Shown: positions 30,947 through 40,323, counted from the stretch's first letter. The stretch is 64,000 nt of DNA from Roseivivax sp. GX 12232 (GCF_021272185.1 NZ_JAJSEC010000006.1:124001-188000), one strand, 5' to 3'. Numbers and translations are program-made. The notes: generated from the sequence alone by a model not told the origin.

Positions 30947-32728
30947 ATGCACGCCTATCGCAGCCAGACCTGCGCCGATCTTCGCAAAGAGCACGTGGGC
31001 CAGGAGGTCCGGCTTTCCGGCTGGGTCCACCGCATCCGCGACCATGGCGGCGTTCTCTTCGTCGACCTGCGCGACCACTACGGCATGACGCAGGTGCTCT
31101 GCGATCCCGACAGCCCGGTCTTCGCCGAGGTCGAGCGCCTGCGCTCGGAGTGGTGCGTCAAGATCGACGGCGTGGTGAAGGCCCGCGACGAGAGCCTGGT
31201 GAACCCCAAGCTGCCGACCGGCGCGATCGAGGTCTACATCCGCGACATCGAGGTGCTCGGCGCCTCCGAGGAGCTGCCGCTGATCGTCTTCGGCGACCAG
31301 GAATACCCCGAGGAGACCCGCCTGCGGTATCGCTACCTCGACCTGCGGCGCGAGGTCATGCAGCAGAACATGGTGCTGCGCTCGGATGTGGTGGCCTCGA
31401 TCCGGCGGCGGATGTGGGAGCAGGACTTCCGCGAATACCAGACCCCGATCATCACCGCCTCGAGCCCCGAGGGCGCGCGCGACTTCCTGGTGCCCTCGCG
31501 GCTGCACCCGGGCAAGTTCTACGCGCTGCCCCAGGCCCCGCAGCAGTTCAAGCAGCTGATCATGGTCTCGGGCTTCGACAAGTATTTCCAGATCGCGCCC
31601 TGTTTCCGCGACGAGGACCCGCGCGCCGACCGCTCGCCCACCGACTTCTACCAGCTCGACATGGAGATGAGCTTCGTCGAGCAGCAGGACGTCTTCGACA
31701 CGATCTCTCCGGTGATCGCCGGCGTGTTCGAGGAGTTCGGCGGCTCGGCCAAGGTCGACAAGCCCGAGGACTGGCCGCAGATCTCCTATGCGGATGCGGC
31801 GCTCTGGTATGGCACCGACAAGCCGGACCTGCGCAACCCGATCAAGATGCAGGTGGTCTCGGACCACTTCCGCGGCTCGGGCTTCGCGATCTTCGCCAAG
31901 CTCCTCGAGCAGGAAGGCACCGAAATCCGCGCGATCCCCGCGCCCACGGGCGGCAGCCGCAAGTTCTGCGACCGGATGAACGCCTTCGCCCAGAAGGAAG
32001 GGCTGCCGGGCATGGGCTACATCTTCTGGCGCGACAAGGACGGCGAGACCGAGGCCGCCGGCCCGCTGGCCAAGAACATCGGGCCCGAGCGCACCGAGGC
32101 GATCCGCCAGCAGCTCGGCCTGGGTGTCGGCGACGCGGCCTTCTTCCTGGGCGGCAAGCCCAAGGACTTCGAGCGTGTCGCGGGCAAGGCCCGGGTCACC
32201 ATCGGCGAAGAGCTCGGCCTGACCGAGGCGGACCGCTATGCCTTCGCCTGGATCGTCGACTTCCCGATGTACGAGGCCGACGAGGACTCGGGCGAGATCG
32301 ACTTCAGCCACAACCCCTTCTCGATGCCGCAGGGCGGGATGGAAGCGCTGGAGGCCGACCCGCTCAGCGTCAAGGGCTACCAGTACGACCTGGCCTGCAA
32401 CGGCTACGAGCTGGTCTCGGGCGCGATCCGGAACCACAAGCCCGAGATCATGTTCCGCGCCTTCGAGCTGGCCGGCTACGGCGAGGAAGAGGTGCGCAAG
32501 CGCTTCGGCGGCATGGTCAACGCCTTCCGCTTCGGCGCGCCTCCGCATGGCGGCTGCGCGGCGGGCATCGACCGGATCGTCATGCTGCTCGCGGGCGAGG
32601 ACAACATCCGCGAGGTCATCATGTTCCCGATGAACCAGCGCGCCGAGGACCTGATGATGGGCGCCCCCTCGGAGCCCACCAGCGACCAGCTCATGGAGCT
32701 GCGCCTGCGGGTGATGCCCGAGGAGTGA
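30947..32728 (+). CDS. aspS: Aspartyl-tRNA synthetase
   Basis: A 593-residue class II synthetase. It has the N-terminal OB-fold anticodon-binding domain (about 15-100), motif 2 ([20 protein letters not shown]), the bacterial GAD insertion (about 290-420) and motif 3 ([20 protein letters not shown]). The bacterial length and GAD domain indicate the type found in alphaproteobacteria; whether it is discriminating or also charges tRNA-Asn depends on gatCAB, which is not in the window. Confidence 0.97.
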   Translation: MHAYRSQTCADLRKEHVGQEVRLSGWVHRIRDHGGVLFVDLRDHYGMTQVLCDPDSPVFAEVERLRSEWCVKIDGVVKARDESLVNPKLPTGAIEVYIRDIEVLGASEELPLIVFGDQEYPEETRLRYRYLDLRREVMQQNMVLRSDVVASIRRRMWEQDFREYQTPIITASSPEGARDFLVPSRLHPGKFYALPQAPQQFKQLIMVSGFDKYFQIAPCFRDEDPRADRSPTDFYQLDMEMSFVEQQDVFDTISPVIAGVFEEFGGSAKVDKPEDWPQISYADAALWYGTDKPDLRNPIKMQVVSDHFRGSGFAIFAKLLEQEGTEIRAIPAPTGGSRKFCDRMNAFAQKEGLPGMGYIFWRDKDGETEAAGPLAKNIGPERTEAIRQQLGLGVGDAAFFLGGKPKDFERVAGKARVTIGEELGLTEADRYAFAWIVDFPMYEADEDSGEIDFSHNPFSMPQGGMEALEADPLSVKGYQYDLACNGYELVSGAIRNHKPEIMFRAFELAGYGEEEVRKRFGGMVNAFRFGAPPHGGCAAGIDRIVMLLAGEDNIREVIMFPMNQRAEDLMMGAPSEPTSDQLMELRLRVMPEE

Positions 32729-32789
32729 GGCTCGGGGCCCGGGCCCCGGGGACTTGGGCGCGGGGCGCGAGCCCCGGGCAGTGGGCCCG

Positions 32790-32935
32790 CGTCATGCGGC
32801 CTCGGAGCGTGAGCTCCGGGACCAAGGCCCACGTCACGAGGCCTCGGGGGCGTGAGGCCCGGGACCAAGGCCCGCGTCACGCGAGGCATCGGGGCATACG
32901 CTCCGGGACCAGGGCCCGAGACATGAGACCCCGGG
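32790..32935. repeat. Degenerate 42-44 bp tandem repeat after aspS
   Basis: Three units begin CGTCATG (32790), CGTCACG (32832) and CGTCACG (32875), each ending CCGGGACCARGGCCC, then a partial fourth. Unit length drifts 42, 43, 44 bp. The inverted repeat GGGCCGGC/GCCGGCCC at 32959-32979 follows. The gap 32729-33041 has no gene. Confidence 0.7.
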
Positions 32936-33041
32936 TTCAGCACTCCACGAATAGGCGCGGGCCGGCTTGACGCCGGCCCTGCCGCGAGGCTTCGTCGGGG
33001 AGGCGTCCGAAGAGGGCGCCCGCCCCGAGGAAGGACCCGCC

Positions 33042-33548
33042 ATGACCCCGCCGCTTTACGCCGCCTCCGTCCCGGTCTTCGGACATTACCTCGACCGCGC
33101 CGAGGCACTGGTCGCCCAGGCCGAGACCGCGCCCGAGGCGCTGAAGGGCCAGCTTGCCCCCGACATGTTCACCGGCGCCCAGCAGTTCGCCACCGCGGCG
33201 GGCTTCGCGCTGCGCACCGCCTGCCCGCTGGCCGGGCGCGAGGTGCCCGAGACCCCGCACCTGGGCCTCGATGCCGAGGGGCTGCGGGCGCGCTTCGCCT
33301 TCGCCCGCGAGGGGCTCGCCGCGCTGGACCCAGGCGCCTTCGAGGGCGCCGAGGACCGCCGCATCAGCCATCGCGCGGGTTTTGCCGAGCTCGACCAGAG
33401 CGGCAGCGACTTCCTGCATCTCTTCGGGCTGCCGAACTTCTTCTTCCACCTCGGCATGGGCTTTGCCGTCTTGCGGCAGGCGGGGCTCGACATCGGCAAG
33501 TCCGATTACGACGGGCTGCACGACTACCCGGCGGGCTTCCGGTTCTGA
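33042..33548 (+). CDS. DUF1993 family protein
   Basis: A 168-residue protein matching DUF1993, a family with a DinB-like four-helix bundle. The recognisable parts are VFGHYLDRAEALV at the start and the C-terminal LFGLPNFFFHLGMGFAVLRQAG, with the conserved NFxFH histidine pattern. The biochemical role is unknown. AGGAAGGAC gives a ribosome site for the ATG at 33042; in-frame codons upstream are not family-like. Confidence 0.82.
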   Translation: MTPPLYAASVPVFGHYLDRAEALVAQAETAPEALKGQLAPDMFTGAQQFATAAGFALRTACPLAGREVPETPHLGLDAEGLRARFAFAREGLAALDPGAFEGAEDRRISHRAGFAELDQSGSDFLHLFGLPNFFFHLGMGFAVLRQAGLDIGKSDYDGLHDYPAGFRF

Positions 33549-33558
33549 GCCCCGCGCC

Positions 33559-34272
33559 CTAGCCCGCCAGCGCCCGGTCGAGCCGGTCCTCGAGCAGTGC
33601 CCGCAGCCGCGTCAGCCCGGGGCCGAGGGGCGCGCCGCTGACGCCCGCGCCGGCCAGCACCTCGGCGGCCTCGCCCAGAACATGATCTCCCGCCGTCGCC
33701 GCCAGCCCCGCGACGAAGCGCGCCGCATAGTCGATGCGCGCGGCGTCGGGGTCTTCGGACAAGACGCTCAGCGCATGGGCCACGTCGTCGCGGAAGGCCT
33801 CGGGGTCGGGCCGGTCGAGCACCTGGGCGACATGGCGCGGGCCCAGCGGATGCTGCCCGCGCGGCAGATGCGCGAGAATCTCGGACTGGAAGACCGCAAG
33901 CCCCGGCACCGGCTTCGGCAGGAAGCCGTCGGCGCCCGCGGCGAGCGCCACATCCTCGGTGAAGGGATCGCCGCTCGTGGCCAGAAGCACCGCCACCCGG
34001 GGGCTCGCCTGCGCCGCCTCGCGGATCAGCTCGAGCCCCGAGCCGTCGGGCAGGCCGATGTCCACGATCATCCCCGAGGGCCGGTAGACGCCGAGATGCC
34101 GCCGCGCCGCCGACAGCCGGTCCGCGCGCCTGAGCCGCGCGCCGCTTTGCAGCGCGAAGAGGCGCAGCGCCTCGCAGGCGTAGCGGCTGTCCTCGACCAC
34201 CAGGAGCGTCAGGCCCAGCAGCGGGCGCGCCGGGGTCGGGCGCAGGGTCGGGGTGAGCGGGTTCATCTGCAT
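33559..34272 (-). CDS. Response regulator with a receiver domain and unknown C-terminal region
   Basis: A 237-residue protein. A CheY-like receiver domain occupies about residues 20-140: VVEDSRY supplies the acidic pocket, MIVDIGLPDGSG the phospho-accepting aspartate, LLATSGD the Thr/Ser switch and LPKPV the lysine. The following 95 residues are helical with no DNA-binding signature, so output may be protein-protein. No histidine kinase gene is nearby. It is convergent with the DUF1993 gene, 10 bp away. Confidence 0.85.
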   Translation of the reverse strand: MQMNPLTPTLRPTPARPLLGLTLLVVEDSRYACEALRLFALQSGARLRRADRLSAARRHLGVYRPSGMIVDIGLPDGSGLELIREAAQASPRVAVLLATSGDPFTEDVALAAGADGFLPKPVPGLAVFQSEILAHLPRGQHPLGPRHVAQVLDRPDPEAFRDDVAHALSVLSEDPDAARIDYAARFVAGLAATAGDHVLGEAAEVLAGAGVSGAPLGPGLTRLRALLEDRLDRALAG

Positions 34273-34420
34273 GCCTTGGGGCCTCCTGATCCGGGCGAAA
34301 CTGCCGCGTCCCAGCTTGCGGGCGGATGGCTAACGAGCGGTTAACGGTCGCACCGCCTTGCGCGCCGGGCCGGGCGCGGGCCATATGGCGGCACGGAATG
34401 CCCAGAAGGAGCTTGGCCAG

Positions 34421-34825
34421 ATGATCGGCAGATTGAACCATGTCGCGATTGCCGTGCCCGACCTCGAGGCCGCCTCGGCGCAGTATCGCGGCGCGCTCGG
34501 CGCCACGGTCGGCGCGCCCCAGGACGAGCCCGACCATGGCGTGACCGTGGTCTTCATCGAGCTGCCGAACACCAAGATCGAGCTTCTCTACCCCTTAGGC
34601 GAGGAAAGCCCGATCCAGGGCTTTCTCGACAAGAACCCCTCGGGCGGCATCCATCACATCTGCTACGAGGTCGAGGACATCCTGGCCGCCCGCGACAAGC
34701 TCAAGGGCGAGGGCGCGCGGGTCCTGGGCTCCGGCGAGCCGAAGATCGGTGCCCATGGCAAGCCGGTGCTGTTCCTGCACCCCAAGGATTTCAACGGCTG
34801 CCTGATCGAGCTGGAAGAGGTCTGA
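34421..34825 (+). CDS. mce: Methylmalonyl-CoA epimerase
   Basis: A 134-residue vicinal oxygen chelate protein that interconverts (R)- and (S)-methylmalonyl-CoA in propionyl-CoA breakdown. The metal ligands are in NHVAIAVPDLE near the start, GGIHHICYEV in the middle and CLIELEE at the end. AGAAGGAGC precedes the ATG at 34421. The mutase and carboxylase genes of the pathway are not in the window. Confidence 0.92.
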   Translation: MIGRLNHVAIAVPDLEAASAQYRGALGATVGAPQDEPDHGVTVVFIELPNTKIELLYPLGEESPIQGFLDKNPSGGIHHICYEVEDILAARDKLKGEGARVLGSGEPKIGAHGKPVLFLHPKDFNGCLIELEEV

Positions 34826-34862
34826 GGCCCGCCCACGCGTCCCGGCCCCGATAGGAGGCGAC

Positions 34863-35141
34863 ATGAGCATTACCTCGGCCATCGTGCTTTACGCGGTGAT
34901 CTGGTTTCTCACCTTCCTGGTGGTGATCCCGATCCGGCTCGAGACCCAAGGCGACCTCGGCAAGGTGGTGCCCGGCACCCATGCGGGCAGCCCGGAGAAT
35001 CACCACCTCAAGAAGAAGGCCTGGATCACCTCGGGGGTCTCGGCGGTGATCTGGCTGGTGCTTTTCGTGGTGATCACCTCGGGGTGGCTGACGATCGAGG
35101 ACATCGACCTGTTCGGCCGGATGGCGCCGGCGGCGGAGTGA
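34863..35141 (+). CDS. DUF1467 family membrane protein
   Basis: A 92-residue protein with two predicted membrane helices (about 5-26 and 56-78) and the family core VIPIRLETQGD between them. DUF1467 is found in alphaproteobacteria, commonly next to methylmalonyl-CoA epimerase as here; no function is known. The ATG follows ATAGGAGGCGAC, a strong ribosome site. Confidence 0.88.
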   Translation: MSITSAIVLYAVIWFLTFLVVIPIRLETQGDLGKVVPGTHAGSPENHHLKKKAWITSGVSAVIWLVLFVVITSGWLTIEDIDLFGRMAPAAE

Positions 35142-35186
35142 GTTTTGGGGGGGTGTGAGGTTGGCGGGGGTTTTGAGGGTGTGGTT

Positions 35187-35240
35187 CTCTAGCTCTCTAG
35201 CCCTCTAGCCCTCTAGCCCTCTAGCCCTCTAGCCCTCTAG
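35187..35240. repeat. Octanucleotide tandem repeat CCCTCTAG
   Basis: Five exact CCCTCTAG units (35201-35240) preceded by two degenerate ones (35187-35200). CTAG is rare in bacterial genomes, so a tract with seven of them is notable. No gene lies in 35142-35838 apart from this tract, copy F of the 169-bp repeat and a hexanucleotide tract. Confidence 0.95.
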
Positions 35241-35391
35241 CCCGCAAAGGTCGGTGCCGCCCGCCTCTCCGACAAGCGCCCGTTGCCTGCATCCGCACCT
35301 GCCTCCCGTGTAGCGGAACCACGCCGTCGCAGAGCCGTGTCTCACCAGTTCCACCCAGCCTTCTCGTAAACTCAGAAGCCGACCGCCCCTT

Positions 35392-35560
35392 CTTGCGCCC
35401 GAATAGCACCGAAGGTGCCGGGCGCGCGCCGGACCGGCCCTATGGGCCGGCGCTCTTGTGGGTGGCGTGCTTAGTTCGGCCCTAGCCCTGACCTTGCTGG
35501 GATAAAGCGCCTCGCGCAGAGGTCGGCAGCGCCGTCCCCCGGTCCGGCGCGCGCCCTCTG
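35392..35560 (-). repeat. 169-bp structured intergenic repeat, copy F
   Basis: Copy F, reverse-oriented. Hairpin 2 carries the loop ATA; hairpin 3 has GCACC/GGTGC. The outer stem is present: AGAGGG inside the element pairs with CCCTCT just beyond the 35560 end (reverse strand). The left arm of hairpin 1 has one changed base. It lies between convergent genes. Confidence 0.92.
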
Positions 35561-35640
35561 GTGGGGTGTGTTGAGAGGGCGGAGGGGGCGTCGGGATGGG
35601 GTGGTGACGTTGGGCGTGGCTGGAGAGGATGCGCTGCGTC

Positions 35641-35666
35641 GGGACAGGGACAGGGACAGGGACAGG
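35641..35666. repeat. Hexanucleotide tandem repeat (GGGACA)4
   Basis: Four exact GGGACA units and a partial fifth. It is the third short-unit tandem repeat found close to a copy of the 169-bp element. Confidence 0.9.
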
Positions 35667-35838
35667 ATCCGTGGCGTGGCGCTAGAAAGCCATGCGAACC
35701 GGCAGCGACGCAAAAGGGCGGGTTACGCTCCCCAAGATGCGTCATGTCCCGCAGGTCGTGCTCCAGCGCCCCCCAGAAGCCGCAGCCCCCGGCCAGCCCG
35801 AGGTGCACCTTCCATCCTTCCCCAGAAGAACGCCCAAC

Positions 35839-36546
35839 TCACCCCCGCGCGCCGGTCAGCGCGTGATACAAATGCGTGAAGGTCGCCGCCCCCAGGATCG
35901 GCACAAGCAGGTTCACCAGGGGCACCGAGAGCGGCACGGCCATCAGCACGCCGGCGAGCCAGATCACCGGCAGGTGGCGGCGGCGCAGCTCGGCGGCGCC
36001 CTGGCGGCCGACCCGGCGCATGGCGGCCACGGTGAAATATTCCCGCCCGAGCAGGAAGCCGTTCAGCCCCCAGAAGATCACCGGCGCGAGCGGGGCGAAC
36101 ATCAGGTAGAGCACCAGCGCCAGCACGTTGGCGGCGATCAGCACGCCCAGGAACGCCAGGGTATCGCGCAGGGCCTCGGTGAAGGGGATGCGCCCGGCGG
36201 GCGGCAGGCCGGGGTAATGGCGCGCCTCGACGGCCTCGGCCACGTCCTCGAGGAAGATCCCGGTCATCGCCGAGGCCACCGGCACCATCAGGAAGACCGA
36301 CAGCACCAGCATCAGCACAAGCGAGCCCCAGCTCGCCAGGTCGTCGACCCAGGTGATCTCGCCCAGAAGCGGCAGGCTCACGCTCTCGGGCACCATCCAG
36401 CCTACCAGCGTGGCGAACCCCGCGTAGAAGAGCGCGAGCAGCCCCAGCGCGAGGCCCAGGCCCAGCAGCAGCACGCGGCGGAAGCGCGGGTCGCCGAGCT
36501 GGCCCAGCGCGCGGGTGAAGGCGGTGAGAATCACGCCTCGGCCCAT
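35839..36546 (-). CDS. EI24/CysZ-like membrane protein
   Basis: A 235-residue integral membrane protein with four or more hydrophobic segments (LLLGLGLALGLLALFYAGFA, LVLMLVLSVFLMVPVA, VLIAANVLALVLYLMF and VIWLAGVLMAVPLSV). The layout matches the EI24 domain family, which includes the sulfate transporter CysZ. NGFLLGREYFTVAAMRR is a typical segment. Substrate is unknown. Its 5' end overlaps the end of the nitroreductase gene by 16 bp. Confidence 0.82.
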   Translation of the reverse strand: MGRGVILTAFTRALGQLGDPRFRRVLLLGLGLALGLLALFYAGFATLVGWMVPESVSLPLLGEITWVDDLASWGSLVLMLVLSVFLMVPVASAMTGIFLEDVAEAVEARHYPGLPPAGRIPFTEALRDTLAFLGVLIAANVLALVLYLMFAPLAPVIFWGLNGFLLGREYFTVAAMRRVGRQGAAELRRRHLPVIWLAGVLMAVPLSVPLVNLLVPILGAATFTHLYHALTGARG

Positions 36547-37109
36547 TCGACGATGGCCTCGAGGTCCGGGCGCGGGCGCTCGGGCGGGGCCGAGGTCTCG
36601 GTGCCGATGTGCAGGAAGCCCGCGACGCGCTCCTCGGGCGCGAGGCCCAGGCCCTCGGCCAGAAAGGCGCGGTCATGCGCGGCCCAGCCGGTGAGCCAGT
36701 TCGCCCCCCAGCCCGAGGCCAGCGCGGCGTTGAGAAGCGCCAGGCACACCCCGCCCACCGCGTAGGTCTGCTCGAGCGCCGGCACCTTGGGCGAGGGTTT
36801 GGGGCTTTCCACCACCGCCACGCAGAGCGGCGAATTGGCGAACTGCGTGCGGCCCTTCTCGACCTGGTCGTCCTCGAGGCCCGCGGCCCGGCCGCGCGTG
36901 ACCGCCAGCGCCGCCAGCCGGTCGAGCGCGGCGCGCTCCAGCACCACGAAGCGCCAGGGTTCGAGCTTGCCGTGATCGGGGCTGCGCGAGGCGGCGGTCA
37001 GGATCGGCATCAACGCCGCGCGGTCGGGCGCGGGGCCGGTGAGCGTCTTGGCCGGGCGCGAGCGGCGGCTGAGCAGGAACTCCATCGCGGCGGGATTGGC
37101 GTCGGGCAT
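36531..37109 (-). CDS. Nitroreductase family protein
   Basis: A 192-residue FMN-dependent oxidoreductase of the compact YdjA-like group. The FMN-binding RRSRPAKTL segment is near residue 15, followed by RSPDHGKLEPWRFVVL and the C-terminal GFLHIGTE. The enzyme reduces nitro or quinone compounds with NAD(P)H as a dimer, but the natural substrate is unknown. The ATG at 37109 follows AGAGGTCACC; an upstream in-frame ATG at 37205 has no such site. It overlaps the EI24-like gene, so the two form an operon. Confidence 0.87.
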   Translation of the reverse strand: MPDANPAAMEFLLSRRSRPAKTLTGPAPDRAALMPILTAASRSPDHGKLEPWRFVVLERAALDRLAALAVTRGRAAGLEDDQVEKGRTQFANSPLCVAVVESPKPSPKVPALEQTYAVGGVCLALLNAALASGWGANWLTGWAAHDRAFLAEGLGLAPEERVAGFLHIGTETSAPPERPRPDLEAIVEWAEA

Positions 37110-37233
37110 GGTGACCTCTCGGACTGTGCTGGGCGATATGTCTGCGCAGGGGCCGGCAATATCAACCGCGGATCGCGGTCCGGGCCCGTGATCCGCACCC
37201 GCCACGCGTCCGCCAGAGGCCCCCAGCGCGTGG

Positions 37234-37461
37234 TCAATCGCGCCGGTAGACGCCCTCGGGCAGGTCCAGCGCGGCGGCGAGGTCGCGCATCTGGCTGATC
37301 GAGAGGGTGATCTTCATCATCCTGTCGGTCCGCGCGTCGAACTGTTCGATGGTGATGCATTCCTCGAAGGAATGAACGACGACATCCTCCATCAGCGGGG
37401 CTTTGCCTTCGTCGACGAGGGTCACGACGGTCGCGTCGAAATCGTGCTCTATGCTGAACAT
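37234..37461 (-). CDS. Small conserved hypothetical protein
   Basis: A 75-residue acidic protein of unknown function. The opening FSIEHDFDATVVTLVDEG suggests a beta hairpin, and the second half is helical (SISQMRDLAAALDLPEG). No cysteine cluster, membrane helix or signal peptide is seen. It sits alone between the nitroreductase and DCC-family genes on the same strand. Confidence 0.6.
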   Translation of the reverse strand: MFSIEHDFDATVVTLVDEGKAPLMEDVVVHSFEECITIEQFDARTDRMMKITLSISQMRDLAAALDLPEGVYRRD

Positions 37462-37519
37462 GCCCCGAGCCTAGCCCGGCCCGGGCGCCCAGGGAACCGC
37501 CTTTTCGCGACAGCCCGCC

Positions 37520-37906
37520 TCAGCCGCGGCGCACCGCGGTGCCGCGCGCCACCCGCCGGCGGTGCAGGGCAAAGAGCGCCGGTGCGGCGACATGGTCGTA
37601 GAGAAGCTCCGCCGCGCGATGCACGCCGGGCAGCCGCACCAGCCGCGCGAGCCAGTGGAAGCCGGGCATCCGCTCCCAGACCAGCGCGAAGGCGTCGACC
37701 CCGTCGTGCACCCGCCCCTCCGCCTCGACGTGGAAGCGCCGGGCGGCGTCGCGGCGGGTCAGCCCGTAGGCGGAAAGGTCGCCCTCGGAGAGCCCGCGGA
37801 AGCCGATCTCCAGCCCATGGCGCGCGGCGATCCGCTTGTAGCCCTGCACCTCGCGGGCGCAGATCGGGCAGGTATCGTTGTAGATGACGGTCAAAGTCCC
37901 ATCCAT
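37520..37906 (-). CDS. DUF393 (DCC family) thiol-disulfide oxidoreductase-like protein
   Basis: A 128-residue protein of the DCC family, named for an N-terminal Asp-Cys-x-x-Cys: here YNDTCPICAREVQ at residues 7-19 supplies a CxxC within a thioredoxin-like fold. LARLVRLPGVHRAAELLYDHVA near the C-terminus is typical. A redox role is assumed from the motif. The ATG at 37906 is chosen; the open frame extends upstream but with unlikely sequence. It is divergent from the M48 lipoprotein gene. Confidence 0.85.
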   Translation of the reverse strand: MDGTLTVIYNDTCPICAREVQGYKRIAARHGLEIGFRGLSEGDLSAYGLTRRDAARRFHVEAEGRVHDGVDAFALVWERMPGFHWLARLVRLPGVHRAAELLYDHVAAPALFALHRRRVARGTAVRRG

Positions 37907-38001
37907 GGCGGCAGAGATAGGCGTCGGCGCGCTGCCGCCAAGTCGCGGATTCGTGGGTTCCCCATCAATATGAGCGAAGATATGCCTAGGGTATCGGCTC
38001 A

Positions 38002-38739
38002 ATGAGAGGTGTCATGCTGCGTCTCGTCCCGCTTCTGCTCGTGATCCTGTCGGCCTGCGCGCCGCTGCCCCAGACCGGTCCGGCCATGCCGCCTTCGGGC
38101 GTTCTGACGCCGGTCGGCAGCGACGGCTCGCGCAGCCGCGCCGAGCGTGCCGCCAATACCTTCATCGAGGTGGTGGAGACGGTGGAGCCCGTGGCCGAAA
38201 GCGAATGCCGCCGCGTGGCGCCCCGGGCGAACTGCAATTTCATCATTGTCGTGGACGACCGCCCCGGACAGCAGCCCAACGCCTACCAGACGCTGGACCA
38301 GGCGGGCCGGCCGATCCTGGCCTTCAACCTCGCGCTGATCGCCTCGGTCGAAAATGCCGACGAGCTGGCCTTCGTGATGGGGCACGAAGCGGCGCATCAC
38401 GTCCTCGGCCATCTCGAGCGGACGCAGCAGAATGCCACGGTGGGGGCGCTGATCTTCTCCAACCTGGCGGCGGCCTCGGGGGCGAGCCCGGACTACATCC
38501 GCGAGGCCGAGCAGCTTGGCGCCCAGGTCGGCGCGCGGCGCTATTCCAAGGATTTCGAGCTCGAGGCCGACCAGCTCGGGACGATCATCACCGGCAAGGC
38601 GGGCTACAACCCGGTGCGCGGGGCGGAGTTCTTCCTGCGCATCCCCGATCCCGGCAATAGGTTCCTCGGGACGCATCCGCCGAACGCCTCGCGGATCGAC
38701 ATCGTGCGGCGCACCGCGGCGCAGATGGGGGCGATCTGA
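38002..38739 (+). CDS. M48 family metallopeptidase, probable lipoprotein
   Basis: A 245-residue M48 peptidase, likely anchored by lipid at the cysteine of the lipobox ILSAC (about residue 19). The zinc motif reads HEAAHH (HExxH, near residue 130) with the third ligand in LEADQLG. LVVTGKAGYNP-type regions and the C-terminal GTHPPNASRIDIV are family-typical. A role in outer-membrane or periplasmic protein quality control, as for BepA/LoiP, is likely. An ATG at 38014 preceded by AGAGG is a possible alternative start. Confidence 0.9.
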   Translation: MRGVMLRLVPLLLVILSACAPLPQTGPAMPPSGVLTPVGSDGSRSRAERAANTFIEVVETVEPVAESECRRVAPRANCNFIIVVDDRPGQQPNAYQTLDQAGRPILAFNLALIASVENADELAFVMGHEAAHHVLGHLERTQQNATVGALIFSNLAAASGASPDYIREAEQLGAQVGARRYSKDFELEADQLGTIITGKAGYNPVRGAEFFLRIPDPGNRFLGTHPPNASRIDIVRRTAAQMGAI

Positions 38740-38894
38740 GGGTGGCGATCTGAAGGGGGATTTGGCCGAGGATTTTCGTGCGGTTGAGTGGCCTTGCGGC
38801 CGGTCGGTGGGCGCCTTCTGATTGCCGTCCCGCGCGCCCAGTGGGTGGCTGAAAGCACTGACCAGCCCCACCCGCCCCCTCTCACCCCGCGCAA

Positions 38895-39063
38895 CAGAGG
38901 GCGCGCACCGGACCGAGGGCCGGCGCTACGGACCTCCGAGCTATGCGCTTTATCCCAACAAGGTCAGGGCGAGCGGTGATCTATGCGCTTCGTCCACAAA
39001 AGCGCCGGCCCAAGGGGCCGGTCCGGCGCGCGCCCGGCACCTTCGGTGCTGTTCGGGCGCAAG
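38895..39063 (+). repeat. 169-bp structured intergenic repeat, copy G
   Basis: Copy G, forward. Hairpin 2 loop AAG; hairpin 3 GCACC/GGTGC; outer CCCTCT/AGAGGG stem present with a 13-nt loop. The left arm has one change (GCGCACC). It lies in the convergent gap 38740-39333, which otherwise has no gene. Confidence 0.92.
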
Positions 39064-39156
39064 AGGGCGCTTAAGTGGGGAAGGGCAACGTGGGCTGTTG
39101 GGGGAGCATGGGCTCGAAAGCGATGGTGTTCATCGAGGGCCTGAGTGGGGTGCAGC

Positions 39157-39179
39157 GAGGCATTCTCCAGGAATGCCTC
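39157..39179. other. Perfect 9-bp hairpin in a convergent gap
   Basis: GAGGCATTC (39157-39165), loop TCCAG, GAATGCCTC (39171-39179). No U-run follows on either strand, so it is not a clear terminator. It lies between the convergent M48 and NDUFA9-like genes. Confidence 0.5.
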
Positions 39180-39333
39180 ACGTCATAGCGACGTTGGATT
39201 AGGTTCGCCCGAAGAGCGGCCGCAAGTTATGCAGCGTTGACCACGGCAGCTCGCGCGTCACTAACCGGGCGCCTTACCGCTCTCCCAGCACCAACCGACA
39301 GCCAAGCGCCCCGCCAGCGCCGCGCTCAGCCCC

Positions 39334-40323
39334 TCACCGCCGCTTCAGCGATTCCGCCGACTTCTTGATGTCGAAATACTGCCCCGAGGGCCGGAAGCGC
39401 CAGAGGTAGTCCGGCAGCACGGCCTCCATCGAGGTCGGCTCGATCCCGAGATCGGCAAAGCCCCTGGCCTCCCCGGAGACCACGTTGTCGGTCCGCAGGT
39501 TCGCCACCTGGTCGCGGGTGATCTGCGCCGGGATCACGCCCAGCGTCAGCTTGGTCACCAGCTCGGACAGGGCCCCGATCACATGCGCCGCGAAGAAGGG
39601 AATGTTCAGCACCAACCGCCGCCGCGCGATGACCTCGAGCATGTAGTCCATCAGCTCGCGGAAGCTGTTCACGTCCGGCCCGCCCAGCTCGTAGGTGCCC
39701 GGCGCGACCTCGCCCTTGACAGCCTTGAAGGCGGCATGGGCCACGTCGTCGACATAGACCGGCTGGAACCGGGTGCCCGCGCCCACCACCGGCAGGACCG
39801 GGCCGAAGCGGGTCATCTGGGCGAAGCGATTGAAGAAGCCGTCCTCGTGGCCGAAGATGATCGAGGGCCGCAGGATCACCGCGCCGGGATAGGCTTCGAG
39901 GATCGCCGCCTCGCCCGCCGCCTTGGTGCGCGCGTATTTCGACCGCGAGCCCGAATCCGCCCCGATTGCCGAGACATGCACCAGGGCGCCCACGCCCTCG
40001 GCGGCGGCCATGCGCGCGATGCGCTCGGCGCCCTCGGTCTGCACCGCCTCGAAGCTGTTCTTGCCGCTCTCGGCCAGGACGCCCACGCAGTTCACCACCG
40101 CATCGGCACCGGTGGTCACGTTGCGCACCGAATCATCGTCGCGGATGTTGCAGAAGACCGGCTCGACCTGGCCCACCACGCCGTAGGTCCGCACGAAGAT
40201 CGCGTCGTTGGGATGGCGGCAGGCAACCCGCACCCGCCAGCCGTCCTGCGCCATGCGGCGCGCGACGTAGCGGCCCAGGAAGCCGGAGCCGCCGAAGATC
40301 GTGACGAGCTTGGATTTGGGCAT
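39334..40323 (-). CDS. NDUFA9-like complex I assembly/accessory protein (atypical SDR)
   Basis: A 329-residue atypical short-chain dehydrogenase with the NAD(P)H loop IFGGSGFLGRYVARR (about 9-23), as in the NDUFA9 subunit of mitochondrial complex I; alphaproteobacterial homologues are thought to associate with NADH dehydrogenase. VSAIGADSGSRSKYARTKAAG shows the YxxxK-like pair and ILRPSIIFGHEDGFFNRFA is typical. The ATG at 40323 is preceded by GAGAGAAATTCG. Upstream in-frame codons look non-coding. Confidence 0.87.
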   Translation of the reverse strand: MPKSKLVTIFGGSGFLGRYVARRMAQDGWRVRVACRHPNDAIFVRTYGVVGQVEPVFCNIRDDDSVRNVTTGADAVVNCVGVLAESGKNSFEAVQTEGAERIARMAAAEGVGALVHVSAIGADSGSRSKYARTKAAGEAAILEAYPGAVILRPSIIFGHEDGFFNRFAQMTRFGPVLPVVGAGTRFQPVYVDDVAHAAFKAVKGEVAPGTYELGGPDVNSFRELMDYMLEVIARRRLVLNIPFFAAHVIGALSELVTKLTLGVIPAQITRDQVANLRTDNVVSGEARGFADLGIEPTSMEAVLPDYLWRFRPSGQYFDIKKSAESLKRR

